The notes under the pieces were generated by a model that saw only the letters and a program-made list of their open reading frames with translations, ran no database searches and had not been told where the DNA came from. Below are positions 8,933-19,516 of a stretch of 25,746 nt of DNA, in pieces (the first letter of the stretch is position 1; each line of letters opens with the position of its first letter). Origin of the DNA: Plakobranchus ocellatus (lineage: Eukaryota; Mollusca; Gastropoda; Plakobranchidae); the NCBI GenBank assembly GCA_019648995.1, contig BLXT01006999.1:699438-725183 (forward strand). Reading direction: 5' to 3'. Made by a program: the position numbers and the translations under genes.

Positions 8933-9242
8933 TGAGTTGCTTTCCCTCACCTATTTCCATGACTGCTGCACATAGCGTCCCACTGGCTTGTTGCCACCAC
9001 TGCTGGAAATACCTACTGCGCCCGTACTGCTATTTGCAACTGCTTTTACAGAGTTATCTCTAGGTAAAAACGAAAGTGGGTTGTATGTTATTTTTAATCA
9101 ATCATACTATTATCCTTAACTTCTGAGTATGAAGAGTTATGAATTGTTGTTAACTACTTTAAGTAAATCGCAAGGCAAAAGAGTACAGTAGTAACTATTA
9201 TTTCCAATTGTCCAAACTAATGCTCAATGTTAACTAACTCAT

Positions 9243-9936
9243 ACTATTGTCACACATTGTCGTCCATTGCTGTTTTTTTGTTGTTTTTTTTTTAATCAGA
9301 ATAAACCTTGTTTACAATTATCAGCAACAATTGATAATTCATGCCCTACATAAACACATTTTGAAGTTAGTACTAGTGTTGTCATAAACAGTTGCATCAT
9401 TGTACTGGGATGGCAAAAACTAAAGAAAAGTCATGTAATGAAATTGATATCTCTGCTGGGATTCAGAAAAGTACTATTGTCACACATTGTCGTCCATTGC
9501 TGCTTTTTTTTTTGTTTGTTTTTTTTATCAGAATAAACCTTGTTTACAATTATCAGCAATAATTGATAATGCATGCCCTACATAAACACATTTTGAAGTT
9601 AGTACTAGTGTTGTCATAAACAGTTGCATCATTGTACTGGGATGGCAAAAACTAAAGAAAAGTCATGTAATGAAATTGATATCTCTGCTGGGATTCAGAA
9701 AAGTACTATTGTCACACATTGTCGTCCATTGCTGTTTTTTTTTTGTTTTTTTTTTTTTAATCAGAATAAACCTTGTTTACAATTATCAGCAACAATTGAT
9801 AATGCATGCCCTACATAAACACATTTTGTAGTTAGTACTAGTGTTGTCATAAACAGTTGCATTATTGTACTGGGATGGCAAAAACTAAAGAAAAGTCATG
9901 TAATGAAATTGATATCTCTGCTGGGATTCAGAAAAG
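9243..9936. repeat. three tandem copies of a 231-bp unit
   Basis: Units start at 9243, 9473 and 9705 with 'actattgtcacacattgtcg', 230 and 232 bases apart, and the array ends at 9936. The copies are nearly identical apart from T-run length and a few substitutions, so the array is young. Each holds an imperfect palindrome (ATTATCA, 8-base loop, TGATAAT) and a short open start 'ATGGCAAAAACTAAAGAAAA' (at 9410 in unit 1). The encoded MAKTKEKS loosely recalls the first residues of Tc1/mariner transposases, but no transposase body follows. Confidence 0.9.
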
Positions 9937-10055
9937 GCTTTTTTTTTTTAATATATATGTAAACCCAGTGAGCAATCTGCCTTACCTAATCCAATAACTG
10001 ATTTTGAATGAGACAATTTCACCTGATTTGTGGCGGAAATATACATTTATTTTGA

Positions 10056-10140
10056 CTAGCTTGTCACTTTTATGGCTTCCTTTGATACAGGCTCCAAGTA
10101 ACCATGAGAATCGACAGTAGTAAACTTAACACTTACAAGA
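10056..10140 (-). CDS. candidate terminal exon, unidentified gene
   Basis: On the minus strand an acceptor-like TTCTTATTCAG precedes 85 open bases ending in TAG. The peptide VKFTTVDSHGYLEPVSKEAI is protein-like and recalls the last strands of a fibronectin type III-like fold, though that is only an impression. AATAAA lies five bases past the stop (10046-10051), which would make a very short 3' UTR. A second minus-strand frame through the same bases also stays open towards a GTAAGG at about 9982-9987, so the reading frame is not settled. Confidence 0.28.
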
Positions 10141-11640
10141 CTGAATAAGAATTGAATAAAATATATTTTAATAACACATGTATCTGTATATCATTTATAA
10201 TATGCAAAATAACATTGTAGACTTTTACCATTTTAAGGCCGCCAAAGCATTGCAAATAATCAATATTACCAGTTTCCACTTAGTTAAAGGTACGCTTACC
10301 CCTAATTTTACTCTTTTCTTTAGATCTTAACCAAATTGTGATATGTGGTAAAGTCTGATTTTAGATGATTTTTCGATATTTTTCTTATTTTTTAAACGAC
10401 AAGACTGTTTTAATTTTTATTTGAAGTTCGAAACCCCTTGCTTTCACTTATATCCCTTATTTCCTGACGTCACTTGCGACTAATGCCCTGACTTGCCATA
10501 TTAAAAGTATATTAAAAGTCTGTTTTACGGATGCGAAAATATAGCAGAAAAACTTTTTTTTTCAGCAAATGTTTTCGTATATTTCTATTTCAAAATGTGT
10601 AGAATTACAATTTTAAGGACCTCATAAAATCGAGAAATTTATCATCAAATGGAAAAATCAGATTAAACTACGCAAAGTGATCAATTTTTATGAATCGGCC
10701 ATAAGTGGAGTACAGCTTCATTTGTTAGTAACATTGATAAACCATTAACTAAAATGCCGAAACGAATTGAGAATTACCCCAATGTATCCTGTCCTAGATT
10801 CAGTATCATTTCAGTTTAGGCGAATTTCAACAATTATTTTGTAGGAAGGAAAATTGAATATTAATAATAGCTTGAATTGCTAACGGTTGAAGCTTGCAAA
10901 TCGGGTGCGGGAGGTCGCGTTCCTGCCAGTGGACCTACACGATGTCTAGATCTAGGCCCATCAAATTGCAGCCGTGCGGTCACAATAAATATTGGTATAA
11001 ATGTAATCTAGTCATGTGTATTGATTATTTTGTCGTGAATTTCATTGTGAGTTAGCTGGATCTAATTCAAAAGACAATTTCTTCACTTTCATTATATTAT
11101 CGATTTTATAATATTTCACAACTTGGCTCCATAACAGTCTAAAACACAAACATCCTAACAAGGCAGGGCAGCAGTGCATATTTTATTATTTCAAGTATTG
11201 TGAACAATGAGTAAGTTCATGACCGTAATAATTATTGGTAAGGGTATTAATATTTTTTGTGATTAAAAAATTAATTTATTCGTCGCACTACTTTTATAGT
11301 AGCAATAGTGGTAGTGGTTATAGCTGTAGTGTTTCTATTGTTATTGATATCAGCAGAAGTGTAGTAGTAAGAGGAGGATTACTAGTAGTATCGGTAGAAG
11401 CAGTTTTAGTATATTAAAACAATTTTGTTGCTTCTTTTTTTTTTTCATAAACACCCTATATCAGAGGCAGCCTGGTATATATAAAAATAATTAGCATAAC
11501 CCAGACCTCCATGCCCTGGACGGAGAAAGTAAGCCTAGATAAACAATTATTGATAGGGCATTAGGTTTTGGGCATTTCAAAGCCTAAGACTATTCATTCA
11601 GTTTTGGTAGGCCTAGAGATTAGTTCTAGTAAGTAGAGAC
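10141..11640. other. non-coding stretch, possible old repeats
   Basis: Mostly AT-rich. A perfect palindromic TGACGTCA (CRE) lies at 10465-10472, and a slightly GC-richer patch with a 'gtctagatctaggc' word lies at about 10890-10990. No supported exon. The plus-strand frame at 11235-11417 follows degenerate GTA/TAG triplets and is not considered coding. Confidence 0.4.
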
Positions 11641-11649
11641 TGTAACACT

Positions 11650-12130
11650 AAGTTCTTCCGGTTACTACTGCAAATAGCAGGTCTGTGGCGGCGCTGGTAT
11701 TTGCAGCAGTACTGGGTATAGCCAGTCGTTGAAAATATGTATCACTTAGCGTAGGCCCACACTGGAAGCGACGCGACATGTCATGGCTAACTTGACAGAC
11801 TGATGTCGCAGTTACTGTGCGCTACCCACCGACAAGTTAGCCTGATAATTTGCGTAATAAGACTGGCCTCGTGGTTCGCGCGGCAACGGTCAGTAGAATT
11901 ATGCGTGGCCACGTAATGGCAGCCCCCTTTCCCTTATCCGACAGAGCCAGTGACGTAAGACCAGGCTGTAAAACACAAAGGATAGCTCCGACGCTCCGAC
12001 AAGTTGCCGACTTGATGTGCGCTCGCATCAAAGAAAGAGAGTATTTCAAAACATGTATGGTTGGACACGTGAACTGGTGCCTCCAGTGTGCGCCTACGCT
12101 TAATGTGACCAATAACGCATTGACAGAGCA
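11650..12130. promoter_or_regulatory. CpG-richer promoter-like segment
   Basis: Compared with its AT-rich surroundings this segment has many CpGs and several known transcription-factor words: an ETS-type CTTCCGG at about 11656, TGACGTAA (CRE-like) at 11951-11958, the E-box CACGTG at 12066-12071, and CCAAT at 12109-12113. Open frames exist on both strands (about 11850-12140), which is common in GC-richer DNA; neither shows a domain. It could drive the minus-strand exons at 7-10 kb or an unseen gene. Confidence 0.3.
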
Positions 12131-12245
12131 CAGCGAGTAAAATCAGGGATGCAGGAAGAAGAATAAATGAGTGGCAATGAGATGGACAGAAAGAGCATGA
12201 GGTTGACAGGGAAAGGAGGACGAAATGTATGTATATGCGTGTTTA

Positions 12246-12256
<11 letters not shown>

Positions 12257-12309
<53 letters not shown>

Positions 12310-12345
12310 AGGGAGAGGGGGGGGGGGTAGAGAAAAAGAGAGAGA
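12257..12345. repeat. (GA)n microsatellite with G-rich tail
   Basis: A short GT run passes into (GA)n, then GGGA units and a poly-G stretch of about 11 bases near 12320. Frames through it are Arg-Glu or Leu-Ser repeats and are not genes. Confidence 0.95.
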
Positions 12346-12461
12346 GAGAGTTCATTTAAATTGAAACATGAAGAAGGAAAGTGGACAAGGATAGACAGGT
12401 GGTAGATATGAGGAGAATAGTGGGGAAAGAGAGTATACAGGGGGACAGAGGCAAGCAAAGA

Positions 12462-12512
12462 GAGAGCCAGAGAGAGAGAAAGAGAAGAGAATGTGCGAGA
12501 AAGAGAGGGAGA

Positions 12513-12582
<70 letters not shown>
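12462..12582. repeat. (GA)n microsatellite
   Basis: Interrupted then pure GA repeats, followed by unique AT-rich sequence. Same purine strand as the tract at 12257-12345, about 120 bases away. Confidence 0.95.
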
Positions 12583-12585
<3 letters not shown>

Positions 12586-12599
12586 TATACATTCCCTAT

Positions 12600-13200
12600 T
12601 AGTGTCTCAAGAAATTTTGCGGGACGTAAAATTAAAACAAAAATTACATTCGAGACAAAGTTTGCAAGAGCAGATTATTACTCCTGGTGTATTCAGCAAT
12701 TCAGATGACCATACCGCTATCATAACATGCACACCTTCAAAATGCAGACAAAAAAAATAAAATACTCAAAGGCGAAATGGTGAGCACAACAAGCCACAAA
12801 TAATTATGGGGACTTAGCGAGATCCAGATATAGTAAATACCAGCAGGTGATGATAGGATCATGTTATTGGCAGTTCATGCTAGAAACTCATCGTTAACCA
12901 TTAACAATGACATAATAATGTGCAACACATAACTACGTATAATAGTTTGCTCCTGGATTATAACAAGAGCTGCTGAATTATGGCCTAATAAGTGACAATA
13001 TTGATATATCTCTTTCTGTTGATTAACTTTCGTCCATGATATTTTTCTAAAAGTTAATTTTTGAAGTTTGAATCGGAATGTGGAGAAATAATGACTAGGT
13101 TTCGCTCTTCCCTTCTCCGTTAAAGTGCCCTCATTATGATAGTCCTTTCTCTCCTGCAAACAATCTTTTATATCTGAAATGTCAACTACTAGATCTTTAC
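12600..13200. other. no gene seen
   Basis: Unique AT-rich sequence between microsatellites. A 94-codon minus-strand frame (12875-13159) has no domain, signal or splice support, so it is left uncalled. Confidence 0.4.
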
Positions 13201-13207
13201 TTATGTA

Positions 13208-13209
<2 letters not shown>

Positions 13210-13264
<55 letters not shown>

Positions 13265-13308
13265 ATATATATATATATATANNNNNNNNNNNNNNNNNNN
13301 NNNNNNNN

Positions 13309-13341
<33 letters not shown>
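13210..13341. repeat. (CT)n(AT)n microsatellite containing the gap
   Basis: About 50 bases of pure CT pass directly into AT repeats. The AT tract is interrupted by unknown bases and resumes to 13341. Confidence 0.95.
13282..13308. other. assembly gap, 27 N
   Basis: A run of 27 N inside the AT repeat, with AT repeats on both sides. It is a sequencing or scaffolding gap; the true repeat length is unknown. Confidence 1.
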
Positions 13342-13346
<5 letters not shown>

Positions 13347-14010
13347 GAATATATTTTACTAAGGTTACAGTCATAACGCTCGCTTTTTATAGCTAATATT
13401 TAGAAAGTATATTTTTATAGATTAGGAAGTGAACCTCGATCTAGCTATCGAGTAGATCCACAATCCAGGTCTAAATCTAGAGATGCGGATTGCTGATCAG
13501 ATTTGTTTTTTCTAGATCTATTGAATTTTAACGTGCATTGTTCAAAAAAGTATTTGCTTCAGAAAAATAACTGTCAAATTAAAGTTAGTAATCTAATGCA
13601 CCATTACAAGCGCATTTTTCAATATATCCATAGTATTATCGCAAAGAGATACTAAAGCAGAAAATCTTAATTAAACTTTACTGTACCTTAATTGCTGTCT
13701 GCCTCAGAATATGTGTTTCATCAGTATATGTCGAATTATTTATCTAATACTAAATCTTAACAAGTCAGGTTTAAATTTAAAGGTAATGCAGTCATTTTGA
13801 AAAGATTTACAAAAGAAGTTTTTTCATTTAAAATATCTAAAACTAGATTTTTAGCACAGCCTCATATACAGGCTAGATTTTATCATATTAAATCTCGTTT
13901 TGATAGAGGAGTAAGGAAATTCGTCTGCTCTACCTGATGGTTTCATCTAAATGAAGAAATCTGCTGGAGTGAGCGTTATAATAGCTTGGATATCCCTCGC
14001 AAATGACACG
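13342..14010. other. no gene seen
   Basis: AT-rich, with recurring 'ctagatct' words (about 13440-13520) but no open frame or repeat family that I can support. Confidence 0.4.
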
Positions 14011-14016
14011 ATCTGA

Positions 14017-14330
14017 CCAATCAGAGGGAAGAGAGATGATCAATTGCTCAATCGACCACCTGGGCAGCCATGGATTAGGTGTGGACTAGACCTATCTAGC
14101 CCACCTGGACTCGCGACACAAGCCACGCCCTGGCCGGGGAGACGCTTCACTATTGGCTGCATGTGGATTGGATTTCCCATGAGACTGACGTCCACTGACC
14201 AATGTCCTGTTTCGACCAATAGCTTAATAGAACAAATGGGCAGCCATGTTTAAATGTGGACTAATTACCGGCCCATCTGGTGTAGAGAAAGAATGAATAG
14301 ACGTCAGCCATGAGCCCGATCGGCATGGCA
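14017..14330. promoter_or_regulatory. CCAAT-box cluster, promoter-like
   Basis: Five CCAAT/ATTGG pentamers fall within 204 bases: 14017-14021 (CCAATCAG, the ideal NF-Y core), 14152-14156, 14167-14171, 14199-14203 and 14216-14220. A GACGTCA half-CRE lies at about 14309, and a CACGTGAC E-box follows at about 14378. The segment is GC-richer than its flanks. NF-Y sites cluster like this in animal promoters, so a transcription start may lie nearby, in either direction. No first exon could be identified. Confidence 0.35.
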
Positions 14331-15570
14331 CTTCACCAAACTCGATTAAGCAGACGACAAATAGGACTAGGGAAACCACGTGACGCAAAAGCAACAGAAG
14401 ATTAAAGCACTTTTACTCTTATTATAGTTTCGTTTAAACCAAACGTTGCCGTATGCTTAAGATCACTAAGAAACTTAGGAGACTCAAATTATGGAACCTT
14501 TTTTCCACATCCTTGAAATCCACATTTAACCGTTCTTTACTATTACTATTAACTCTTGAGTTTAAACTCTGTTGGCGCAAGGTGGGAAAGATAGTTTCTT
14601 TTCCAGTTCCTTTATTTTTACTCAGTGTAAATTTATGCTTTCAAAGTTACTCACAGATTGATACCTCTGATGTGAATGAAAAATAAACTGTATTGGTAAA
14701 CCGGAGTTTTAGAGTTATTCCCAATGGTTATGTAGTAGAAATAAAGAGTTTAGAAGAGTCGTTATTCTAGGTGGTAGTAGCGCAACTAGCTACAGAAACG
14801 CTAGGAAAAAATTTAAACTCATGATAGACTCATTTTAACTCATGGTTAATATTGACAATTAAGTGTGACATTCAGACACAACTTTCGATTGCACATTAGC
14901 TTTTAAAAGGGAATGAAGTGGATCTTTCGGCACAATAATCTCCTTGGCTATCTCTGTCTTGATACACTTTGAACATTTTCACTCAGAACATACTTTAATG
15001 CCAAAAGTCTTTTTAGCGTACTGATTATATTCTACTATATCCTTCTCTTCGGTTTTGGTCATGGAAAAATTACTAGATGATTAATACTATATTTTGAATC
15101 AAATAATATAAATAACATGCAATATAGTAGACCTACTACTATCTAATGTGATATCTCATACATTCTGAATAGTTCACAAAAAAGAGTTTTGAATTCATAA
15201 ATGAAGAGCATACAACTCTAATAGTGTAAAAATGTTTCTCTTTAATCAATTAAATTAGCGCGAAAAATTACGACCATCAACCTCGTCTTAGTAAAAAACA
15301 AAACAAAACAAAAAAAGTTTTTTTTAAATTTAAAAAATCGAACGACATGTTTAACTTTGGTTAAAAAAAAATACTAACGTCTTTTACAGGACAGCAGATA
15401 AGATGCAAATACATGTGTGATGAATTATTAAATCAGACATTTCATTGAATACTTGGAGGAATTAAAAACAAAACAAAGTGATACTCACACCGTAACTCAC
15501 AAAATACTCAAGAACAGAGACGGAAGTATGAACCACCTTAATTATAAGCGAACTAAACATAGAACGAAGG
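14331..15570. other. no gene seen
   Basis: AT-rich, with an (AAAAC)n-like run near 15295-15315. A 77-codon plus-strand frame at 14453-14686, basic then hydrophobic, has no supporting signal and is not called. Confidence 0.4.
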
Positions 15571-15585
15571 TGTGCGAAATTATTT

Positions 15586-15629
15586 AGTAATTATTATTAT
15601 AATTATAATTATTATTATTATGATTGTCT

Positions 15630-15716
<87 letters not shown>

Positions 15717-15730
15717 TAATAATGATGTTA

Positions 15731-15767
<37 letters not shown>

Positions 15768-15775
15768 CATTATCA
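15586..15775. repeat. (ATT/AAT)n microsatellite at the 3' end of gene B
   Basis: ATT repeats, a short spacer, about 80 bases of AAT, then ATT repeats again, so the tract contains inverted ATT/AAT halves able to pair. It ends some 20 bases from the gene B stop. Gene A has a different trinucleotide tract at the same place. Confidence 0.95.
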
Positions 15776-15792
15776 ACTCCATACAGTCAAAA

Positions 15793-18297
15793 TCAAAGAA
15801 GAATGGCAACTGCAAGAAAGCTTAGCGATATTACGTACTGTAGCAAAGATTTATAGCCTTGTCTAAGAGTGGTGGCTCTATTTTTAGCCTTTGTCTTTAG
15901 CTTCTTCAAATGATAGAAGCACGAAGAACTGCGGAACTTGCTAATCCATGCAGAGTCACGTTCGTGGAGGGGATCGTCCATGCAAAAGAGCTGGTTTGGG
16001 TTTAAGTTGTTGGTGGGGCATTCTTTGTAACAATAGGCTGTTTCAGTGAGGCACACAGTTGTTTTGTTCTGATCGTCCACTATCGGACCCCGAAGCTCTT
16101 CCATAACTTGTCCTATTTTGGCCTTCCTGCCCACTCTAAGTTTGATAAGAGATGAAGAGGCAAATATCCTTGATCCATTATCTATCTTGTCTTCTTTTCT
16201 AAGTGGACAAACCCTCAGAGACTTTCGGTAATGGTGGAAAGATTTGACTAGAAGAGCCACAGAATATACATTTTGGCTAGTAATATCTGTTTGATATAAA
16301 AACATCCCAGAGACTTTTTGCGGAAGAGCGAGGTCGAATTGAACCACATAAAGACTTCTGTTCAGGCTAGAATCAAACACAACTGACACTGACGGCGCGC
16401 TGAAATCTGCTTTTCTAAGAGTCTCTATTTCCCCTTTCAGGCCGCACGCGATAAACTGAGCCAGGCCCTCCATAGCCTCTGGACACAGGGGAGCCAGACC
16501 ATCGTCTGCTATCGCTAGGAGAACCTGGTGAGGAGCCTTGCACATTCCATCGGATCGGAGGGTAAACTCGGGCTCCGCACAGGCGAGTGAACATGGAATT
16601 TGACTGTCTTGGTCTGATTTCTCTGCGTTGAAAACTTCTTCCACAGAACTCTGAGCCTGCATTGGACATTTCGCTTGAGACCATGGCACTTTAAACATGT
16701 TAAAACCATGATTCACCCGTTTTAAACTGAATGTGTCTTGTGTGAGAGTCATTAAGACTTGAAATGGTGAGCCACTGAAAAGTACCGTATTATATAAATG
16801 AAGTATATATTGATTGTGCCTTCCTTCATTACAATAAGCACAGAATATGTTACGATAATAAAGAAATGGTATGTATGACAAAATTACAGCCTGGCTACTC
16901 TCAAGACATTTTTTAACGTATGTTTTAGAAGGCTCTTCAATATCGGCAGCTTGATTACACGTTTGTTGGATGTTTCGTATACAAATATGATCTGTAAATA
17001 TCTCTTTGTTGAAGCCGGGTAGGTATTTGTTCAACTCTTGGTGCTGGACAAAGTCCTCTAATTTAGTGGGATTTGTATATGAGTAATTTAACACTACGGC
17101 CCAATACAAGACGTTGCTCTCGGCCATGTTGTTACAGTTGTAAACAGTCCTGTTGATGAAAGTAAGACCAGTATCTGAATCCGTTACTGGAGCAGCAGAA
17201 AGAGATGCTAAAAGCCGGCCAGTGATGGAATCCTTGCGGGTTTTCTCTGGCTCTATAGCACTTGTAGTATTTTCCCCGACTACATATTGTCTTTGTTCAA
17301 TGGTATCAAGATTTGATAACAACTGGTTTTTAACTTTTTGGCTTTCAGTTTCTTCCCTTGACATTTGTTTATTGCTAGTTTCTGGTACCTTGTCATTTCG
17401 TTCAACAAAAGGACAGGAAACGATAGTGTAGATAGAGTTTTGGTCACAAATGAAATCTGATGTGCGGATAAGATCAAATCTTGTCAGCCCTTCTTCCCAG
17501 ACATGCGGGCAGTCTTGTGCCATATTGTCACAGCAGGTGCCATAAATAACGCAAGTAGCGCTGCATGAACACGGGAAGGAGATTTTCTTGCCGCACCGGC
17601 CTTGACAGGTGAAGGTCAGAAAACGGTCAAGGCCCTGCTCATTATCCAACACAGTTGGTGAAGTAACCTGGGCAACACTTAATGTGCTTTGGGCAAGATG
17701 GTCTTTTTCTGTTGATGGTGATATCTCGGTGTAGTTTTCTAGATTGCCAGTTGCATTCATATTAGTTATTTCTTTCACAATCAGCGGAACATTCTTTTTA
17801 CTTAACATATCAGACGGGCGGTCACTAACCAAACGAAAACTTGGCCCTGTGCTAAATTCTGGTGCAAGCGCGTCTTTTGGCTTTTTCTCAAATTCTTCCG
17901 ATGCTTTCTTTGGTATTTTAATATTTGACCAATGGGTGAGGTTGTTAATACTATCATTGTAAGCACACAAAGAGGTCGCCACTTTTTCTGACCATTGATC
18001 AGGATAAGAACTATTCAGAGTTGAATTGAAAGTCTTAAGGTCTTCTTGACAGTTGGACAAAATTTTGCCTCTATGTACAATTTTATTCCTTCGCGCAGTC
18101 GTATGGTTTTCTGACTCTGTTATGAAAAGCGATGTTGATGAAGTCACAAAGGTGGTGCCTGAACCATCCATGCTCTTCAATGGAGGTACGGAAGTAGAAG
18201 AGAGTAATATCGGTAAAGTTAACAAAATCATGACACCAATCACTATAAAATTATGATAACTATAGAAAATCATTTCAAGTAAAGATCTGGATGCCAT
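15793..18297 (-). CDS. SMB-domain surface glycoprotein, paralogue B
   Basis: An uninterrupted 834-aa frame with the same layout as gene A: hydrophobic signal at 17-36, glycosylation-rich stalk, SMB domain identical to that of A (cysteines 231-263, bases 17509-17607), charged linker, YRNIFCAYCNEG, cysteine-bearing distal ectodomain and the tail VISLSFLAVAILL ending in TGA two codons earlier than A. One codon is inserted near residue 46 (DGSG for DGA). About 130 residues differ from A, grouped in patches around residues 41-80, 169-200, 400-545, 604-675 and 700-725. One sequon of A (NCT at 542) is absent here. The same role, a surface ligand-binding or receptor-like protein, is inferred. The open frame and lack of nonsense changes argue that both copies are functional. 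Confidence 0.88.
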   Translation of the reverse strand: MASRSLLEMIFYSYHNFIVIGVMILLTLPILLSSTSVPPLKSMDGSGTTFVTSSTSLFITESENHTTARRNKIVHRGKILSNCQEDLKTFNSTLNSSYPDQWSEKVATSLCAYNDSINNLTHWSNIKIPKKASEEFEKKPKDALAPEFSTGPSFRLVSDRPSDMLSKKNVPLIVKEITNMNATGNLENYTEISPSTEKDHLAQSTLSVAQVTSPTVLDNEQGLDRFLTFTCQGRCGKKISFPCSCSATCVIYGTCCDNMAQDCPHVWEEGLTRFDLIRTSDFICDQNSIYTIVSCPFVERNDKVPETSNKQMSREETESQKVKNQLLSNLDTIEQRQYVVGENTTSAIEPEKTRKDSITGRLLASLSAAPVTDSDTGLTFINRTVYNCNNMAESNVLYWAVVLNYSYTNPTKLEDFVQHQELNKYLPGFNKEIFTDHICIRNIQQTCNQAADIEEPSKTYVKKCLESSQAVILSYIPFLYYRNIFCAYCNEGRHNQYILHLYNTVLFSGSPFQVLMTLTQDTFSLKRVNHGFNMFKVPWSQAKCPMQAQSSVEEVFNAEKSDQDSQIPCSLACAEPEFTLRSDGMCKAPHQVLLAIADDGLAPLCPEAMEGLAQFIACGLKGEIETLRKADFSAPSVSVVFDSSLNRSLYVVQFDLALPQKVSGMFLYQTDITSQNVYSVALLVKSFHHYRKSLRVCPLRKEDKIDNGSRIFASSSLIKLRVGRKAKIGQVMEELRGPIVDDQNKTTVCLTETAYCYKECPTNNLNPNQLFCMDDPLHERDSAWISKFRSSSCFYHLKKLKTKAKNRATTLRQGYKSLLQYVISLSFLAVAILL

Positions 18298-18307
18298 TGG
18301 ACTTCAT
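18275..18307 (-). CDS. overlapping upstream ORF, gene B
   Basis: Same position and bases as the uORF of gene A: ATG 10 bases upstream of the main start, 10 codons, TGA inside the signal-peptide coding region. Confidence 0.35.
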   Translation of the reverse strand: MKSNGIQIFT

Positions 18308-18506
18308 GAATTCAGATTAAACCAGGTAGAGTTACGTTCTCGACAAAAGCATGGGACAAACTGTGAACCCTGGTTAATTTGCTATAATAGATTAGTCATA
18401 CTTCTCTTCTGAATGTGCGAAAGTATTAATTTTTAATGTTTGAATTTCTTGTTAACCTAATTTCAAGAATAGAAATCCGTACAGGAGTTTTGACTTGTTT
18501 GGCTGG
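18298..18506 (-). promoter_or_regulatory. conserved 5' flank of gene B
   Basis: Matches the 5' flank of gene A over its whole length; the part nearest the ATG is identical and the far end diverges. The TATA-like CTATTATAGC is on the minus strand at 18381-18390. Homology stops at about 18506, marking the duplication breakpoint. Confidence 0.4.
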
Positions 18507-19458
18507 GATGTTGACTTTGCTATTTATCTAACACAGAGAGTCTCGTATGGCGGGCAAGAGAGGTGGAGAAAATCTCTGGTAATAATAACGCCACTGAAAA
18601 TGTCGCTATGCCTGTCAGTTCAATCTCATGAGTGATGGGCGTACAACGTTAAAGTGAGTCAAACGCACAGCCTCGAACCTTAGATTGGAATGTGTCCTTT
18701 ATAGATAAGATTTCAGATTATGAGGCGACCAATGCTTTCTACTATCACCGATTATTTCACAAAAATGTTTATAACTTTCCCTTCTCTGTCATGAAGTAGA
18801 TCCGATAAATTAATACAGGCTCATAAAGATTCTCAGTAAAAAATAAAATTATATACATTTTCCAGTTGCTATGATTCGTCTCAAACTTTCACTTTAATAT
18901 CTCATGCCTTTCTCTTTACCAGGGAAAATATTAAAGTTTACAATATCTTTTGAGACAATACAAGCTGGTTGCTGTTAACAACCCCTGCTAATGCCTAATC
19001 GGCTATGCTTGAAAGAAGTAGCTTTAGCTCATTTTATTCATTTTCATACTCTCTTGAAAATGCTTTCTTACAAATTTAAAGTTTTTACGCTAACTTGTTT
19101 TTTACAATGAACGATCTGTTAATGATGCAAAGTGTACGCGATGACTTGATAGATAAACCCACTTATTATATGATCTGAACTCATCAGATAAGCCTGTTTT
19201 TATGAAAATATTAATAATATATTTCAAGTGATTTTTACATTTGGGAGACAAAATGTTTTGCGTGATAGATGTGCTTCCAAACGACTTTCAATTTAAAAAA
19301 AAACTTTCAAATTAAATTTCTTTGCATGTATTTTTCATTGCTTATGTTACAAAAGCACAAAAAAAAATCTTTAAAAAAAACAGTGTAGTAAAAAAGAACG
19401 GTTGAGCTCGGCTGCACCCACTGACTGGTATATGTATATTGGTTAACATGAGCAGATT
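18507..19458. other. no gene seen
   Basis: Unique AT-rich sequence upstream of gene B. No exon, repeat family or regulatory cluster that I can support. Confidence 0.4.

Positions 19459-19515
<57 letters not shown>
19459..19515. repeat. (GA)n microsatellite
   Basis: About 57 bases of almost pure GA. Frames through it encode only Ser-Leu or Arg-Glu repeats. Confidence 0.95.

Positions 19516-19516
<1 letters not shown>

Noticed and set aside
11850..12140. Plus-strand 96-codon frame as a gene
   Set aside because: Open frames exist on both strands in a GC-richer patch, with no domain, signal or splice support.
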